Shown here piece by piece: positions 12,175 to 23,400 of a DNA stretch of 64,000 nt. The notes below the pieces were generated by a model. It was not told the DNA's origin and made no database searches. It was given only the letters and a program-made list of their open reading frames with translations. Each line of letters begins with the position of its first letter. Position 1 is the first letter of the stretch. The position numbers and the translations under genes are program-made. Source of the DNA: Stichopus chloronotus (lineage: Eukaryota; Echinodermata; Holothuroidea; Aspidochirotida; Stichopodidae); the NCBI GenBank assembly GCA_021234535.1, contig CM037846.1, forward strand, positions 12,974,705 through 13,038,704. Direction: 5' to 3'.

Positions 12175-12900
12175 TCAACAAATGCTATTTCTAGGAGCGT
12201 TCCTCTGGATAAATTGCTCCAACTCCTGAATAACCACTCGTGTCCTGGGATCTGGATCCAGTAACCCCCGAAGGATCGTTTTGACCTCACTGGAGACGAT
12301 GAAATGCCATTTAAGAGGGCCCTTTTTTGCCTTGCACAGAGACGAGAAAGGCCGTCGTCCGAATATCATGTAATAATAGATGACACCCACGGACCATACA
12401 GTAGCCTTCACAAGGTCATAAGCTCCGTCGAGACGTTCTGGTGGATAGTTCCATAACGGAGTGCCTCCAGCCATGGTTACGATGCATTCACCATTCACGA
12501 CATTCTTGGCCAGTCCAAAGTCGATGACTTTAAGTTGATCCTGGGCGCAAATCAGCATGTTGCTGGGTTTCAGATCTCCGTGGACCCATTCGTATCGATG
12601 GATAGCCGACACCATCGATGCGAGTTGGTCGAGAAAGAAGTGGGCCCTGGCTTCATTCATGGGTGCTTGCCCTCTCAAATATTCATCGAAAGAGAGGCAA
12701 GAGGGCGGTTTCTCCATGATAAGAAAGAACACGTCATCGTTACCAAGTTGAACTCTACCGTAGGCGAAAAGATCCACGACACTGGTAACATCTTCTAGCG
12801 CGATGATAGCGTCTGCTTCCCCCGGTATCTGTACATTATCACCAGGGACATCTCTCCATGAGTAAATACTACTGCACAGGGTGAACTTGATGGCGACCTC
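12175..12900 (-). CDS. Kinase gene exon 5: main kinase domain and stop
   Basis: Acceptor TTCACAG|GAGGTCGCC, phase 0, 241 codons plus TGA (12177-12175). Carries EVAIKF, the hinge-region segment FFLIMEKPPSCLSFDEYL, IHRYEWVHGDLKPSNMLI, LKVIDFGLAKNV, TPLWNYPPERL and TVWSVGVIYYYMIFGRRPF. All catalytic residues are present except the Arg of HRD, which is Gly. The C-terminal tail after the last helix is short. Confidence 0.92.
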   Translation of the reverse strand, partial: EVAIKFTLCSSIYSWRDVPGDNVQIPGEADAIIALEDVTSVVDLFAYGRVQLGNDDVFFLIMEKPPSCLSFDEYLRGQAPMNEARAHFFLDQLASMVSAIHRYEWVHGDLKPSNMLICAQDQLKVIDFGLAKNVVNGECIVTMAGGTPLWNYPPERLDGAYDLVKATVWSVGVIYYYMIFGRRPFSSLCKAKKGPLKWHFIVSSEVKTILRGLLDPDPRTRVVIQELEQFIQRNAPRNSIC

Positions 12901-15900
12901 CTGTGAAGATGTTTGAAAGAAAACAGACCCAGTAACAACAAAACATAACAAGAAAATGAAAAGAAAATGATGCGCAGTATATTGCGATGCTAATTATGAA
13001 TCTAAAGAATAAACTGTTCTGTTGTGAGTCACGTTAATTTTACCACGGCTGAGAAACCCCCCGGATAGGGATGCAAGTCAGAAATTTTGTGATGGTAGCT
13101 ACAATTTTATAATTATTATTGTAGCATAAGAATACAAGACACAGGTAATGCTAACACTGGTTTATTTTACAAAGTCGCATGTTTAGGCAAACTTATCAAT
13201 TTTACCTCATGGGGATCGTCGAGAGATTTTCCTCCGTAGACCACGCCGAATCCACCGTGTCCCAGTTGGTCGAGGAGCTCAAATCCGGCATTTCGCATTT
13301 CTGCCTGCCCCATGGCCACCACGTCACTCGGAAATGACAACCGCCTGGAGGATTGGTTAACTGCGATGTAGCCACTGCTGCTGCTGCTAGTGCTGCTTGT
13401 GGCAGTAGATGTGCCACTTCTGCCACCATAGGCACCGCCGATGACACCACCAGTAATACCACTACGGGAGCTTTCATTGTTAGATTGTTGTTGATTAGAG
13501 GTGGATGAAGACACGTTATTGCGTTTTCGCTGTGGAAAGAGAAAATAAAAGAAAAAAACTCGATGAATCAAAATGAAAAAAAAATGATGGAACAAGGTCA
13601 GTGTTGTAATTACTATAGTACATTTTGACTGTGAGGGGAATAGAGGAAATCTTTAAGGTAAGAGGGTCACCGTACACACCTTGATGTAAGTATGAATGCA
13701 TTGTGCGTGGCATGCCGTTATTTGGGATAGGAAATGTCTGTTACATGTTTACCTTCATAGAACACACAGCGTAACTTTCGTCATCAAAGATAAGTTAATA
13801 TCAATCTACCTTTTTTGGTCTGTTGTTCTGACCAGACTGAGCATTCCTTGCCCCTCTGCAAATACAGGAACGAAGTTCTTGTCTCAGCGAGCGATTCTGA
13901 TCTTCGATATCCTGGTATTTTCTTAAGTTGGAACGAAGTTCTTCGTCCAGTATCAGATTCTGATTTTGGAGGTCCTGGTACTTCCTAATGTTGGAACGAA
14001 GTTCTTCTTTCAGAATACGATTATCTTCTTCGATATCCTCGTAGTTTCTGAAACTTGAACGAAGTTCTTGTCTCAGCAGTTGATTCTGATTTTCGAGGTC
14101 CTGGTAATTTCTCAAGTGGAAACGAATTTTGTCGCTCAATATCAAATTCTGGTTTTCGAGGTCCTGGTTCTTCTTGAAGTTGGAACGAAGTTCTTCGCTC
14201 AATATCAGATTCTCATTTTTGAGGTCCTGGTACTTCCTGAAGTTGAAATGAAGTCCCACTCTCAGAATGCGATTCTGTTCTTCGATATCCTCGTAGTTTC
14301 TGAAACTTGAAAGAAGTTCTTGTCTCAACATCCGATTCTGATCTTCAGTATCCTGATAGTTCCTGAAATAAAAAAGTAAAAGTATTCTGCGTAAATGACA
14401 TTATGGAATAGATAAATGATGGTGATGGTATTAATAGTGATAATGATATGGATGGAGAAGATGAGTATGGGGATCATGATGATGAATATGGGATGATGAA
14501 TATGGTATGATGATGGAGATGATGATACCGATGAATATGACTGAACATACTGATGATGCTAGTGATGGCAATGGTCATGATGCTTATGGTGAGGATAACC
14601 ACGGCGGTAATGATGATGTTTATATGAGTAGTGATGGTGGTTTTGCAGCTAGTTAGTCTGAAAATAAATGACAAAACTCTCAAAATATTGAGAGATATAA
14701 ATGTCGTGCAGTGAAGAAACCTCTGGTTTCGGACATTATCTGTTGCTCTGAGACTGCTTGGCAGTATTTTCTTATTACTGAAATTGTGTCCTTGTTTTAT
14801 GCAGTTTGTCTCATTTCTAGTGATGATTTTTTACTTCTTACAGCATACTTTCTTCCTTGTCAGACCTGTTTAATTCTTGGGATTGTCATGGATCATAAAC
14901 GTATGCCCAACTTTCATGATTACGTAACAAATGCAATCAAGATATGAATTTTCTTTTTTTCAACAGAGAAAAGATTAAATCAAGACACAGTCGAAGAAAT
15001 TGAAACCATTTTGTTTGTCTTTGTGAGACGTTGGCTGGACCTACAGGTAGGATAAGTTTGGAAATTTACCAGCAGCTATGTATCACTTACTTTAACAAAG
15101 AACAAACATCAGATGCCAGTGTGTTGAACACTGAATCTACCTCCCGTCCACAATGGCGATTTCTTGCATCCTTACAGAAATCAAGTAAACCTGGATTAAT
15201 GTGGAGAAGAAAAAACTAAAGGTGATATCTTGTATTATAACCAATTATGCAACAAAACATCGAAAATAACATATTTTTCTTTACAAAATCTACTTCAAAC
15301 CAAGACAGTTCAACGATATGATTAAACGGGATGGGGGGGGGGGGGGGGACTGGACAGCCTATCAAACTGAATTAAGTAAATTGATGTTGAAATGTATTCG
15401 TACCTAAAAAGTTTGCAATTATGCTCTATAATTGTACATGCTCCACCTGCGAAGGTTGCTGATATCACGTAATGGACTTGCCATAGTTTTTAAAAACTTA
15501 GGTCCATCGAATCGACCAATGTAGATGCCGAGTCTGCGTGGCGGTTTGTGTAATCACTGGCATGTGGCAATGTGTCCTTATTACTCACATTGGAGTTTAC
15601 AGTGAATGTGTGTGGAGGCAGGAAAGCAGGGCGAGATAGTCATTGCGTGTTAGGAGAATGTTAAATATGTGTTTCAATGGGGTAAATCCTAGCTGTCGGT
15701 TGGTTAGGCTTCGTCTTGTGTTTAAAGGGAAATCAAACAGATCGTCAATTTCTGCGTATGTAAAAAAGTTTAAAATATACACCTAGACTGGTTCGGCCAG
15801 AAGACAATAACAGCACAGACGATAACCTTACATAAGTTAAAAACTCTTCACGTTGTGACAAAAGTTATGATCGTCTTCTTTCATGTTTTTAACTAGCATT

Positions 15901-15992
15901 ATACGTGGCATTTGAAATCAATCACACAGAAGTAAAAATTGAGCCCACTTACCAGCCAAACGAAGCAAATCAAAAGTAATTTTTTGATTCAT
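12175..15992 (-). CDS. PIM-like serine/threonine kinase with N-terminal 21-residue coiled-coil repeats (5 exons, complete)
   Basis: Joined exons 15992-15953, 15190-15091, 14362-13810, 13529-13206 and 12900-12175 give a continuous 580-residue frame, with intron phases 1, 2, 0 and 0 matching at every junction. In order: N-terminal module (1-46), eight 21-residue coiled-coil repeats (47-214), basic RPKKRKR stretch (228-234), Ser/Gly-rich linker, kinase domain (about 313-575). Seen in the kinase: Gly loop LGHGGFGVVYGG (320-331), VAIK lysine 344, alpha-C Glu about 368, HGDLKPSN (Asp 448, Asn 453), DFG (Asp 466), PPE. The TVWSVG motif lacks the usual Asp, as PIM kinases do (AVWSLG), and the loop plus VAIK region also resembles PIM. 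HRD is changed to HGD, so this is a non-RD kinase and probably not controlled by activation-loop phosphorylation. Known PIM kinases lack coiled coils. The role is inferred as a soluble, perhaps nuclear, oligomeric kinase. Splicing is predicted only, and other CAMK-related families remain possible. Confidence 0.85.
13206..13529 (-). CDS. Kinase gene exon 4: Ser/Gly-rich linker and glycine loop
   Basis: Acceptor CCACAG|CGAAAACGC and donor CATGAG|GTAAA, phase 0 at both ends, 108 codons. Residues 232-339: RKRNNVSSS start, then a low-complexity Ser/Gly/Thr/Gln linker (about 60 residues), RRLSFPSD (a possible basophilic kinase site), then the first beta strands of the kinase with LGHGGFGVVYGG. Confidence 0.85.
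13810..14362 (-). CDS. Kinase gene exon 3: coiled coil of eight 21-residue repeats
   Basis: Acceptor TTTCAG|G at 14362 and donor AAG|GTAGAT after 13810. Residues 48-231. The repeat follows a pattern of the type R-K/N-Y-Q-D-L/I-E-x-Q-N-x-x-L-x-x-E-L-R-S-x-F, repeated every 21 residues (63 bp, three heptads) eight times with no length variation. The C-terminal end is QNNRPKK. A parallel coiled coil for self-association is the natural reading. Confidence 0.85.
14403..14650 (+). repeat. Degenerate ATG/GATGAT microsatellite in kinase intron 2
   Basis: Long stretch dominated by GATGATGG, TGATGATGA and related trinucleotides, between exons 2 and 3 of the kinase gene. Open frames here are artefacts of the repeat. 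Confidence 0.8.
15091..15190 (-). CDS. Kinase gene exon 2
   Basis: Acceptor CCAG|GTTTAC and donor TTAAA|GTAAGT bound 100 nt. Entered in phase 1 and left in phase 2, it gives residues 14-47, including FCKDARNRHCGREVDSVFN. The phase-2 end completes a Lys codon with the G at 14362. The paralogous exon at 356-257 is also 100 nt with the frame kept. I do not recognise the domain. Confidence 0.8.
15953..15992 (-). CDS. Kinase gene exon 1 (start codon)
   Basis: ATG at 15992-15990 begins MNQKITFDLLRLA and the exon ends in a strong donor (CTG|GTAAGT), phase 1. The duplicated copy at 871-832 has the same length, the same donor and only one amino-acid change (Ile to Val), which supports real coding sequence and this start. 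Too short to be found as an ORF. Confidence 0.75.
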
Positions 15993-16087
15993 TGCCGCAG
16001 ATTATGATGAAAGTAAATAGGAGCTTTTGAAAGTATGTTTAGAACGATTGCGTAGCAAACGACATATGTAATGTAACAGGAATGCAT

Positions 16088-16135
16088 TGTTGTCATTGTA
16101 TATGGAAACCATTATTTCGTCACACCATCGGAAGA
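16088..16135 (-). promoter_or_regulatory. Candidate core promoter of the complete kinase gene
   Basis: Homologous to 960-1005: minus-strand GTGACGAAATAATGG then CCATATACAATGAC, about 100 bp upstream of the ATG at 15992. Conservation between duplicates is the only support. Confidence 0.3.
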
Positions 16136-16544
16136 TATCAAGACTGTGCGTACTCATGATAGAGTCACGCGCACGAGTATCATCCACGTTTACACTATAA
16201 TTTGCGTCCGGAGCCTTAGCGCGCGCTGGGTGTGGTACCGCGCACGACGTTCAGTACATGTAAACGGGGCCTTACACTAAGTGTTGTAGTATTCTTCAAT
16301 GTAAGATTACGCAAATGCGTAAATGATACACGCATTGAACGTGATTTGGGTATAGATGCCTCTATGACATACGCCAAGATTACACATCCATAGCTTCTTA
16401 CAAGCGCTGGTCATTTCACGCACAGACTGAAAAGCATGACCGATAAACAACAACGGGTCACATGTCTTCCCTATAAAGTCCACAACGAACGCGCGCTCTA
16501 TACACGAAAGAACGTGTGCACTGATAACTCGATAGACCCCCCTT

Positions 16545-17155
16545 GCATTGACGTCATATAACAACAAACCATTGAAAGCCTATACGTTGGCTATCAGGAT
16601 TCCGATTTCTATACAACAAACAAGCGGCCTCCGTGAGGCAAGCCTGAAGAGTAAAAAGAAACAGATGGGCAGTACACATCGTTGCGCTTATAGGCTCGTG
16701 TGGATCGAATGGCAGAGGCGCCGCACGTGCAGACGTGCACATTCATTTACACATACGGAATGGCTTTGGTGTAAAATGCACGGAGCTAGAGGCTCAATTG
16801 ACGTGTGGCTTTTAAATCACAGAGATTTTCCCAGGGATTCCGGCAAGCTCCATCATGCTTTTTCCTCTAACTGCCTCAAGTTGGACTCTTAGTTGTGTTA
16901 CTGTGACGTCATATGCAAGTGGTCTATAGAATTCTCGCCTTCCCCACCCCCTCGCATTGACGTCACATGACAACAAACAAGGGGGCCCTCATTTGGGCAA
17001 TCAAAAGCACGGTAGGTATTGCTACGCTAGACGCGTGTAGATCATAGGGACAGAGTATATTTACCTCAGTTGTGTAGATAGAATGACAGAAAAGCCGCAC
17101 TTACAGTCGTGATTATCCTGAAGGAGTACACTGCAGCACTTTGACGTTACATGCC
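16545..17155 (+). repeat. Two tandem copies of the CRE-bounded dispersed repeat
   Basis: Copy from GCATTGACGTCATATAACAACAAAC (about 16545) to CTGTGACGTCATATGCAAG (about 16920), and a second from GCATTGACGTCACATGACAACAAAC (about 16963) to TTTGACGTTACATGCC (about 17155). Homologous to 3258-3470. Confidence 0.55.
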
Positions 17156-19024
17156 GAAGGGGTCTGTATACCTTGTAGGTTCATCTACGTTAAAATACGG
17201 TGAGGGGAATGAGAAACGTGCCCCAATCGTACTTTGACCCCAAAACAAATTTATTTGAAAACCAATTTAAGCTACATTTGTGTGTAGGGGGTGAGGTGGG
17301 TCATAAACGAAAATGGGTTCGGTGATGCGATTTCCTGTGATCTGAGAGGTGTTTTCTGCCCAAAATTTTCCCGTGCGTTCCGCTCCAACCTATGCAGACG
17401 ATTACATAGCAGATGCAGATTATTTTTCTGTCTTTTTTTCTGATCTGAAGACTCTTTTCAACAATATAATTCCGTATGTAATAATAACGGACATTTGATG
17501 ATAAATTATACAAGTAGTATACAGCTTTCTCAGTGTACAGAGAATAGCAAAATCCGTTTGGTGGTCGCAAGTGCATCGCACGGAGAGCTAAGCTCTAGAA
17601 CGTTAGCCAGTTCCCTACTGTCTGTTTTTCTCAGTTTTGTGTGAACGGTTATATGAAAGTACTTTACAAGGCATTTGATCCACGGACCACAAAACGCAAC
17701 AGAAACCGTCATTTGGTGTGAACGGGTCTCTAATTAACAAGGGGCCGCCTAACGAGCAAGCACGTGTAAACATTTTGACATAAACAAAAGAAATTTTCTT
17801 ATTTTCTCAGAGACTGATGTTCATCTCATTACTTGAGACTTCGCAGACTTGAGACCCCTACTTCTAGGACTGGGTATATGCAGCTTGGGACACCCGGAAA
17901 ATGTCATTTTCTTTAATCTAGAAAGAAAGGGGAGAGGTATATTAAAGCGAACGATTTCTATATACGCCCAAGCTGTCGATAGTATATGGAGGAGACCATA
18001 AGGTTATTTTTGCCCCTTCGACTTTAAGATTTTTAAAGATCATTGCGCTTCGGCCGAACGGGAGAAAGCGATTTTAATTGGTGGTAATAATCCAGATAAA
18101 AACAACTAAAACCGATTTGTACTTGACACTAGATTTGTGACAAACAGATCCTCGGATACATTCTCGTGACTCGCTTGGGTAAAGAGCTGATGTGTAAACA
18201 GTTCACTAACAGGGCGCTATTAGAGTAGCAGTGTGATGGGGTTAATACATAGCGTGTTGAAATACTAAAGAGAACGAAAATTACAAACGTCTTGAACAAG
18301 ACTAGGTAGCGCCATGCCTTTCATGCAGAATCAGTGTACGATCCCAAGTACAAATGGAAGCAAAAAATACATGACGGAAACTCAGTGGTTGGTGTTTTGT
18401 CTCGAAACAAAACTTGTATTTACAATGAAAAAGCTTCTTCCTGGAAGATAATTTTTAAAAGAAGATAAATAAAATCATGCACTTTGGAAATTTCATTGCA
18501 GAACATAAAGTGGCCAGAGTGTAATAACTAAAACAAGCTGCAAATCATACAGACAGATACACAGACAGACAGGTAACATATCAAATTTGTGATGATCACA
18601 ATGACATTGGCATAAAAAATAATCGTCCTTGATGTGGTAACATGTTTGATGAGATATTTATCTAGTACTCATCCACATATTCATTTTCCCCTAAATGCTC
18701 CACCAAGTCATCCTACCCACCAACCTCCACCCCATGTGTCCTCCAACCTCTACCCCATGCGCAAAATTTCTTCAACTCAGTTTCAAAGCAACCGTCACAC
18801 CCTCTTTAGAGTGAGCTGGACTGCCACTGAAAAGGTTCGACATTGAACTATGTAATGACGGAAGATTGCGAAACCTTGAAAACCATACATCTTAATCCAA
18901 GTGGACTTAATGTACACTGATGTATCTTTAATTTTCTCCTTGATGGGCACCAAGACTTTAAAGAGAAAAGAACAAAAAAAAACCCTTCCAGAAAATAACA
19001 ACAGTAAAGGTTTGCAAGTGTGCA
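17156..19024. other. Spacer, no gene recognised
   Basis: About 17825-17910 is homologous to 2749-2850 (shared CTTCTAGGACTGGGTATATGCAGC-like text), so duplicated DNA continues here. The remainder is AT-rich without convincing exons. Confidence 0.5.
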
Positions 19025-19214
19025 TTTCAGGTTTGGAGTTTCCTGCAGATCATTAACTCAGAAAAACATGAAAATGAAATTGACTGGAAAAACAAAAAGT
19101 GTAAATTGCAATGACCTCATGGCCAGAGATTCAACTCTTAACAGCTTGATTGTTTAAGCAGCTGCTGTTGACATGGAATTTGCATTCACACACACAATTT
19201 TCTCTTCCCTGCAG

Positions 19215-19378
19215 GTACTATTGGCATCAAGCATGGTCTCATTTGGCTTAAAGAGTTGGACATGATCCAACTTGTATCTGCGGGTGAATCTTTTCACTTA
19301 TTTGATGAATCAGGAACTGTCTTGAAAGAAAAATTGGAACACCACCGAGCATTGATGAAATCGCTTCGATGGAAATGA
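19215..19378 (+). CDS. Possible terminal coding exon of an unknown plus-strand gene
   Basis: A good acceptor (TCTTCCCTGCAG|GT) is followed, if entered in phase 1, by 53 open codons: TIGIKHGLIWLKELDMIQLV, SAGESFHLFDESGTVLKEKL, EHHRALMKSLRWK, then TGA at 19376-19378. The other two frames stop early. The diverged duplicate at 3970-4110 has lost the acceptor and frame. I found no upstream partner exons and do not recognise the family. It lies convergent to CNOT9. Confidence 0.3.
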
Positions 19379-19654
19379 AGAACAAATAACCGCGGTTGGT
19401 TCATTTCATAGTGATACATCTGGAGAAGATTCCTTGTGTCGGTACATTGATTAAGCGGGACAAACCGCGGTTGATAGCTTTCTTGGCTAATCCTTGAATT
19501 ATCTCACAGCGATCCACCTAAATTACTGAATTACTTCTTGGACAGCACACTGATCAAAATCAACCGGCACAACTTATAGCGACCTAGGGTTCCCGGGGGA
19601 ATTCAGTACTCATTTCCAATTATATCCCTCCTGACAATATCAACTTACAAACAT

Positions 19655-19660
19655 TTTATT
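19655..19660 (-). terminator. Candidate CNOT9 polyadenylation signal
   Basis: AATAAA on the minus strand about 650 nt beyond the stop; the first such hexamer I see after the stop. Confidence 0.35.
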
Positions 19661-20309
19661 GTTAGTTTACATAACCATGTGCTAAATCATTTTCAAAGCT
19701 GGTATGGGGCAAACTTGATCTTCACAGAATATCTTTGATACAAAGAAAAGATCTCAAATTAATTCTTCTTTTTCTCCTTCAGCTGTCCAGAACCAAAAAA
19801 TTGTGGGATGGTGCACGTCGACTACCATGAGTCGGGAATCGATGATGATGCAAAGAGAATAAAAAAAAAAAACCAAACACCACACTTCTGTGATTTTCAA
19901 ATGCTCAAACCTGATTCAATCTGTCAAAAAGATTAATAGGTTTACAGAGGTAGAAGTGGCACAAAGCACTTTGCATTGGATTTGCTCGTTTTCCAGATAC
20001 AATACTTCAGATTTATGAATGACATCATTGTGGCCTTTCTAATTATGAATTTACCAAGCTGCATTTAAGAGCAGACCACATAACTCAGGCACAAACATTC
20101 TATGAATGTGGACAGGAAAACTCCAATGTCTTCAACATCCAAAATGGTGTTTTAGGCTTTCTGCCGCTTAGAAGTACAAACGTGGGTCTACACGAAGAGA
20201 AAGAGTCCACATTGCATCCCATAAGGTACCAGTGATCTTGGCTGTTTGGACTTTATCAGTCACCATTCTCAACTGGTGCTTCTCACTAACTCGAAGGGAA
20301 TCTTCAAAT

Positions 20310-20478
20310 TCACTGTGGAGGAAGAGGAATGCCTGGCTGTTCTTGAATTGGAGCCTCACTGAGATTTTTGATGAGCTGTGCCAACCATCTCTTCGTGGAG
20401 TTGTCATCTTTGAGGACATTCGCAAAGGTTGTGTCTTTGAGCTGGTCCGGTAAGCATTGCCGTAATGCACCGCGGGCC
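20310..20478 (-). CDS. CNOT9: CNOT9 exon 9 and stop
   Basis: Acceptor CCCTCAG|GGCCCG, 169 nt including TGA at 20312-20310. Encodes [40 protein letters not shown] and a tail ending PGIPLPPQ. The Lys-Asn-Leu to Pro segment (SEAPIQEQ) is the only clearly divergent part. Confidence 0.96.
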
Positions 20479-23400
20479 CTGAGGGTGGGAACCAATATGT
20501 GTGTTATGAGGTCAGAATTGACAGAGATAATGAAATAGAACCTGAGAATAAAATGACTAAGTGATGAGACATTGTAATTGACTTCTCTGTTCAGCAGCGG
20601 ATCAGTGAACGTGATGTGAGCAACACAGTGTGAGACAGAAATGCAAAAGTTAAATTTTTATCCACTGATCCCAAGTTCTTGTACAGCTACAGTGAAGGAA
20701 TGCCAAAAAAAGAAAGTAAAGGAGTGGACAGCTATACGACACTGGACGAATCTATTAACGGATATACCTATAAGGCTTCATATAGCTCAATGCTCAAGAT
20801 AATAAAAGATAGTCAATTAAAATTTATGGAGCAAAATACAGCATATCACATTACAGTAGAACAAAGTGAAATGCAGCATAATGCGGTCCTATGCACTTGC
20901 TTAATTAGAACGACACAGTGTCCGCTGCAATATAATACAAGGGATTACAGCACAAAACAATACAAATACAGCGCAAATAGAAAAGACCTACAACGCAAAT
21001 ATAATACAAATACAGTAAAAATAACATACAATAGAACACAAACAGATCACAAATATAATGCAAAAACAAAAACGATAGAACAGCTAGAAACACAATTCCA
21101 ATGGAATTTAATTCAGAGTTTCAATCTGGAGCTTCTGAATGAAGCCAGCTCTGTTCTAGATGCATGTCACATGACCTTTACACCAACTGGTCTAACAGTA
21201 ACATCTCTAATGAAAGTGCCAAGTGATGGACGTTCAACATACACATTACATGACACAGCAGCTTGTAAAATTTGTGTATGTATGCAAAGTTAAACCATGC
21301 AATGGGTAAGAACTTTTAATTTCATTAGCTCATTACATAGAATGAGATCACAGACCAGTCACAAAGTTACACATTACCTTTGGTTATCCGATAATCGGAG
21401 GTAACACCTTACAACGTGCTTCAGGAGCCTAGCCGATGGTTCTTTGGCCAATGCTAAAACCATTTTACCCTGCAGATGAAAGTTTAAAAAATAAAAGGAA
21501 AAATTGTGGTGTGCAGAAACAAATTTTAACAGAGAAAATGTGAGCAGGAAAAGAAATTCCTAAATGCAGGAGAAAATTTTCAGTATGCTCCAATTTTTTT
21601 GAGGTACATCTGTTACCTTTTCCAGTTGACTTTCATATATAACAGAGGAATAACCAAAAGTTACTACACTGTGGGTAAGATACCTATTCCACACTGCTTT
21701 ATTCTCTACATCACTAATGATGATCTCTTTCTAAGAAAAAAGTTTAAACATGGCATCTCACTATTCACAATTAAAGTTCTTGAAATCAACAACAGCAGAA
21801 ACCCTGTCTTTCTCTTGAGTCAGAATTATTTGTTTTGGGAGAGGCTTACGACATCTATACACGGACTTTGCTTTTGAGAACACTTCATAGTGGCAGGATT
21901 CTTTTTTTTTTTTGTGCACATTTATAAATCTGAAAATTTGCAATAGTAAGCCACGACCATTACATCATCATTCCGAGTCATTACTTTTACATTAAAATAA
22001 TTACACCAAGGACAACGAACAAAAAGGAATGCCACCCAGTAAATTTCCACAGACTCCTTGCTCTGGCACTCGAAGATGGCAGAATGGGAAGGGAGCGATA
22101 TTCTCATTCATGTCAGATGGAGTTTTAGGTGGTGCTTAAAAGGTCATCAGCACTCCACCAGTCTTGGCAGAGTACAAGAGGCATTGTGGCTCAAATACCG
22201 GAACAAAATGATCATATTTTACAAAATTCAGAGGATCACAGTGAACTTACCAGTATCATTGCTACATGTGAGAATCTCTCGTACGTTTGACAGATATAAG
22301 AGAGGCCTGTCTCGTCCAAAAGAATCTTTTGGAGGATGAATGTTGCAACCTTTAGAGAGATAAAAGCGAATTTGTATTACAGCAAGCCAAATATCTAGGT
22401 TGGATGACAAATTATATGAAATTACATCTACAGGGTATTGTCACAAAGACAATACAATGAGATATGAGAGATAAGAATGGAATGTGGTCAGACCTCATAA
22501 ACCAGCATGTAATAATACAGAAATCACAAAGCCTTCCAATTTACAATTACCAGCAGAGGCGCCAGCAAAAATCCTTAAAAATTTCACACTCAGGACAGTT
22601 CTGGACTCACTGATGTTTCCTTATAATACAGATACTTGTTCCTGTCGTGAATTCAATCACAAATTACTGAACTTTTTTCAGTGCCATTTTTATCTTCCTT
22701 CAGGTATTACTTCCCTCAGTCAGTATTTGCAAAATGGTACTTTTTAGGGTTGTGTGATATGACAATGACATTAAGGAAAATTGGCTATGTTAATCATTAA
22801 AATGTTGAAACTAGCCGCAAAATTCCACCAAAATCCATCAATTATTGATGATTTTACAACCAAATTCCTGTCTCACACCTTGCATAATGAATTAACATTG
22901 GCTTAGTATGCAAATTCAAGCAAACTCATCCCATTCGCATTTTCATCGAAATTTGAAATGCCACATCTCAACGACGGTAATAGATACACCATTCCAACGG
23001 ATTGCCATTTAGGGCTTTTTCACTGTGCAACTTTTGAATAAAGCTAGACTTTTCCTAGGTGCTTGTCACACGGCCTTTAAAGGTGGCTCCACCATAATTC
23101 TGCATAAACATTCAACAACATAGGGATCATTCCAACGTTGACAAAACTGACTTTGAGATGTGACAAGGGTTCAGTGAATCCGTGTCAATTTATCACACAG
23201 AACCAGTATCATTTCAAATTGCAATGAAACTGGCTTAAAAATGAAACTTTCACATAATTTTGGTAGACGTTCAAACACGTCACTGGCACGGCATCACTGT
23301 TACTTAAAACTCGTTGAAAAATGAGAGTGACCGCACCTGTGTTTGATGTAACAACCCAATACTAGCACTGTTTCTGGCCAAGAAATGTGGCTAACTGTAC

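Larger units (their letters stand above)
14823..16370. repeat. Right copy of the segmental duplication
   Basis: Matches 1-1260 across exons, introns and upstream DNA; the exon offset between copies is about 14.8-15.1 kb. Introns differ by indels (intron 1 is 762 bp here and 475 bp in the left copy), while exon lengths are fixed. Confidence 0.85.

Noticed and set aside
12535..12798. Plus-strand frames across the kinase exon
   Set aside because: Antisense shadows of the conserved kinase coding sequence.
13801..14331. Treating the coiled-coil exon as a separate gene starting at its internal ATG
   Set aside because: The frame is open upstream to a good acceptor at 14362 and the phases join it to exons 2 and 4; the ATG is within the first repeat unit.
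20679..21293. 204-codon open frame on the plus strand inside the last CNOT9 intron
   Set aside because: Made largely of degenerate ATAATACAAATACAGC-like repeats, composition Tyr/Thr/Asn/Lys-rich, no domain, antisense to a conserved gene.
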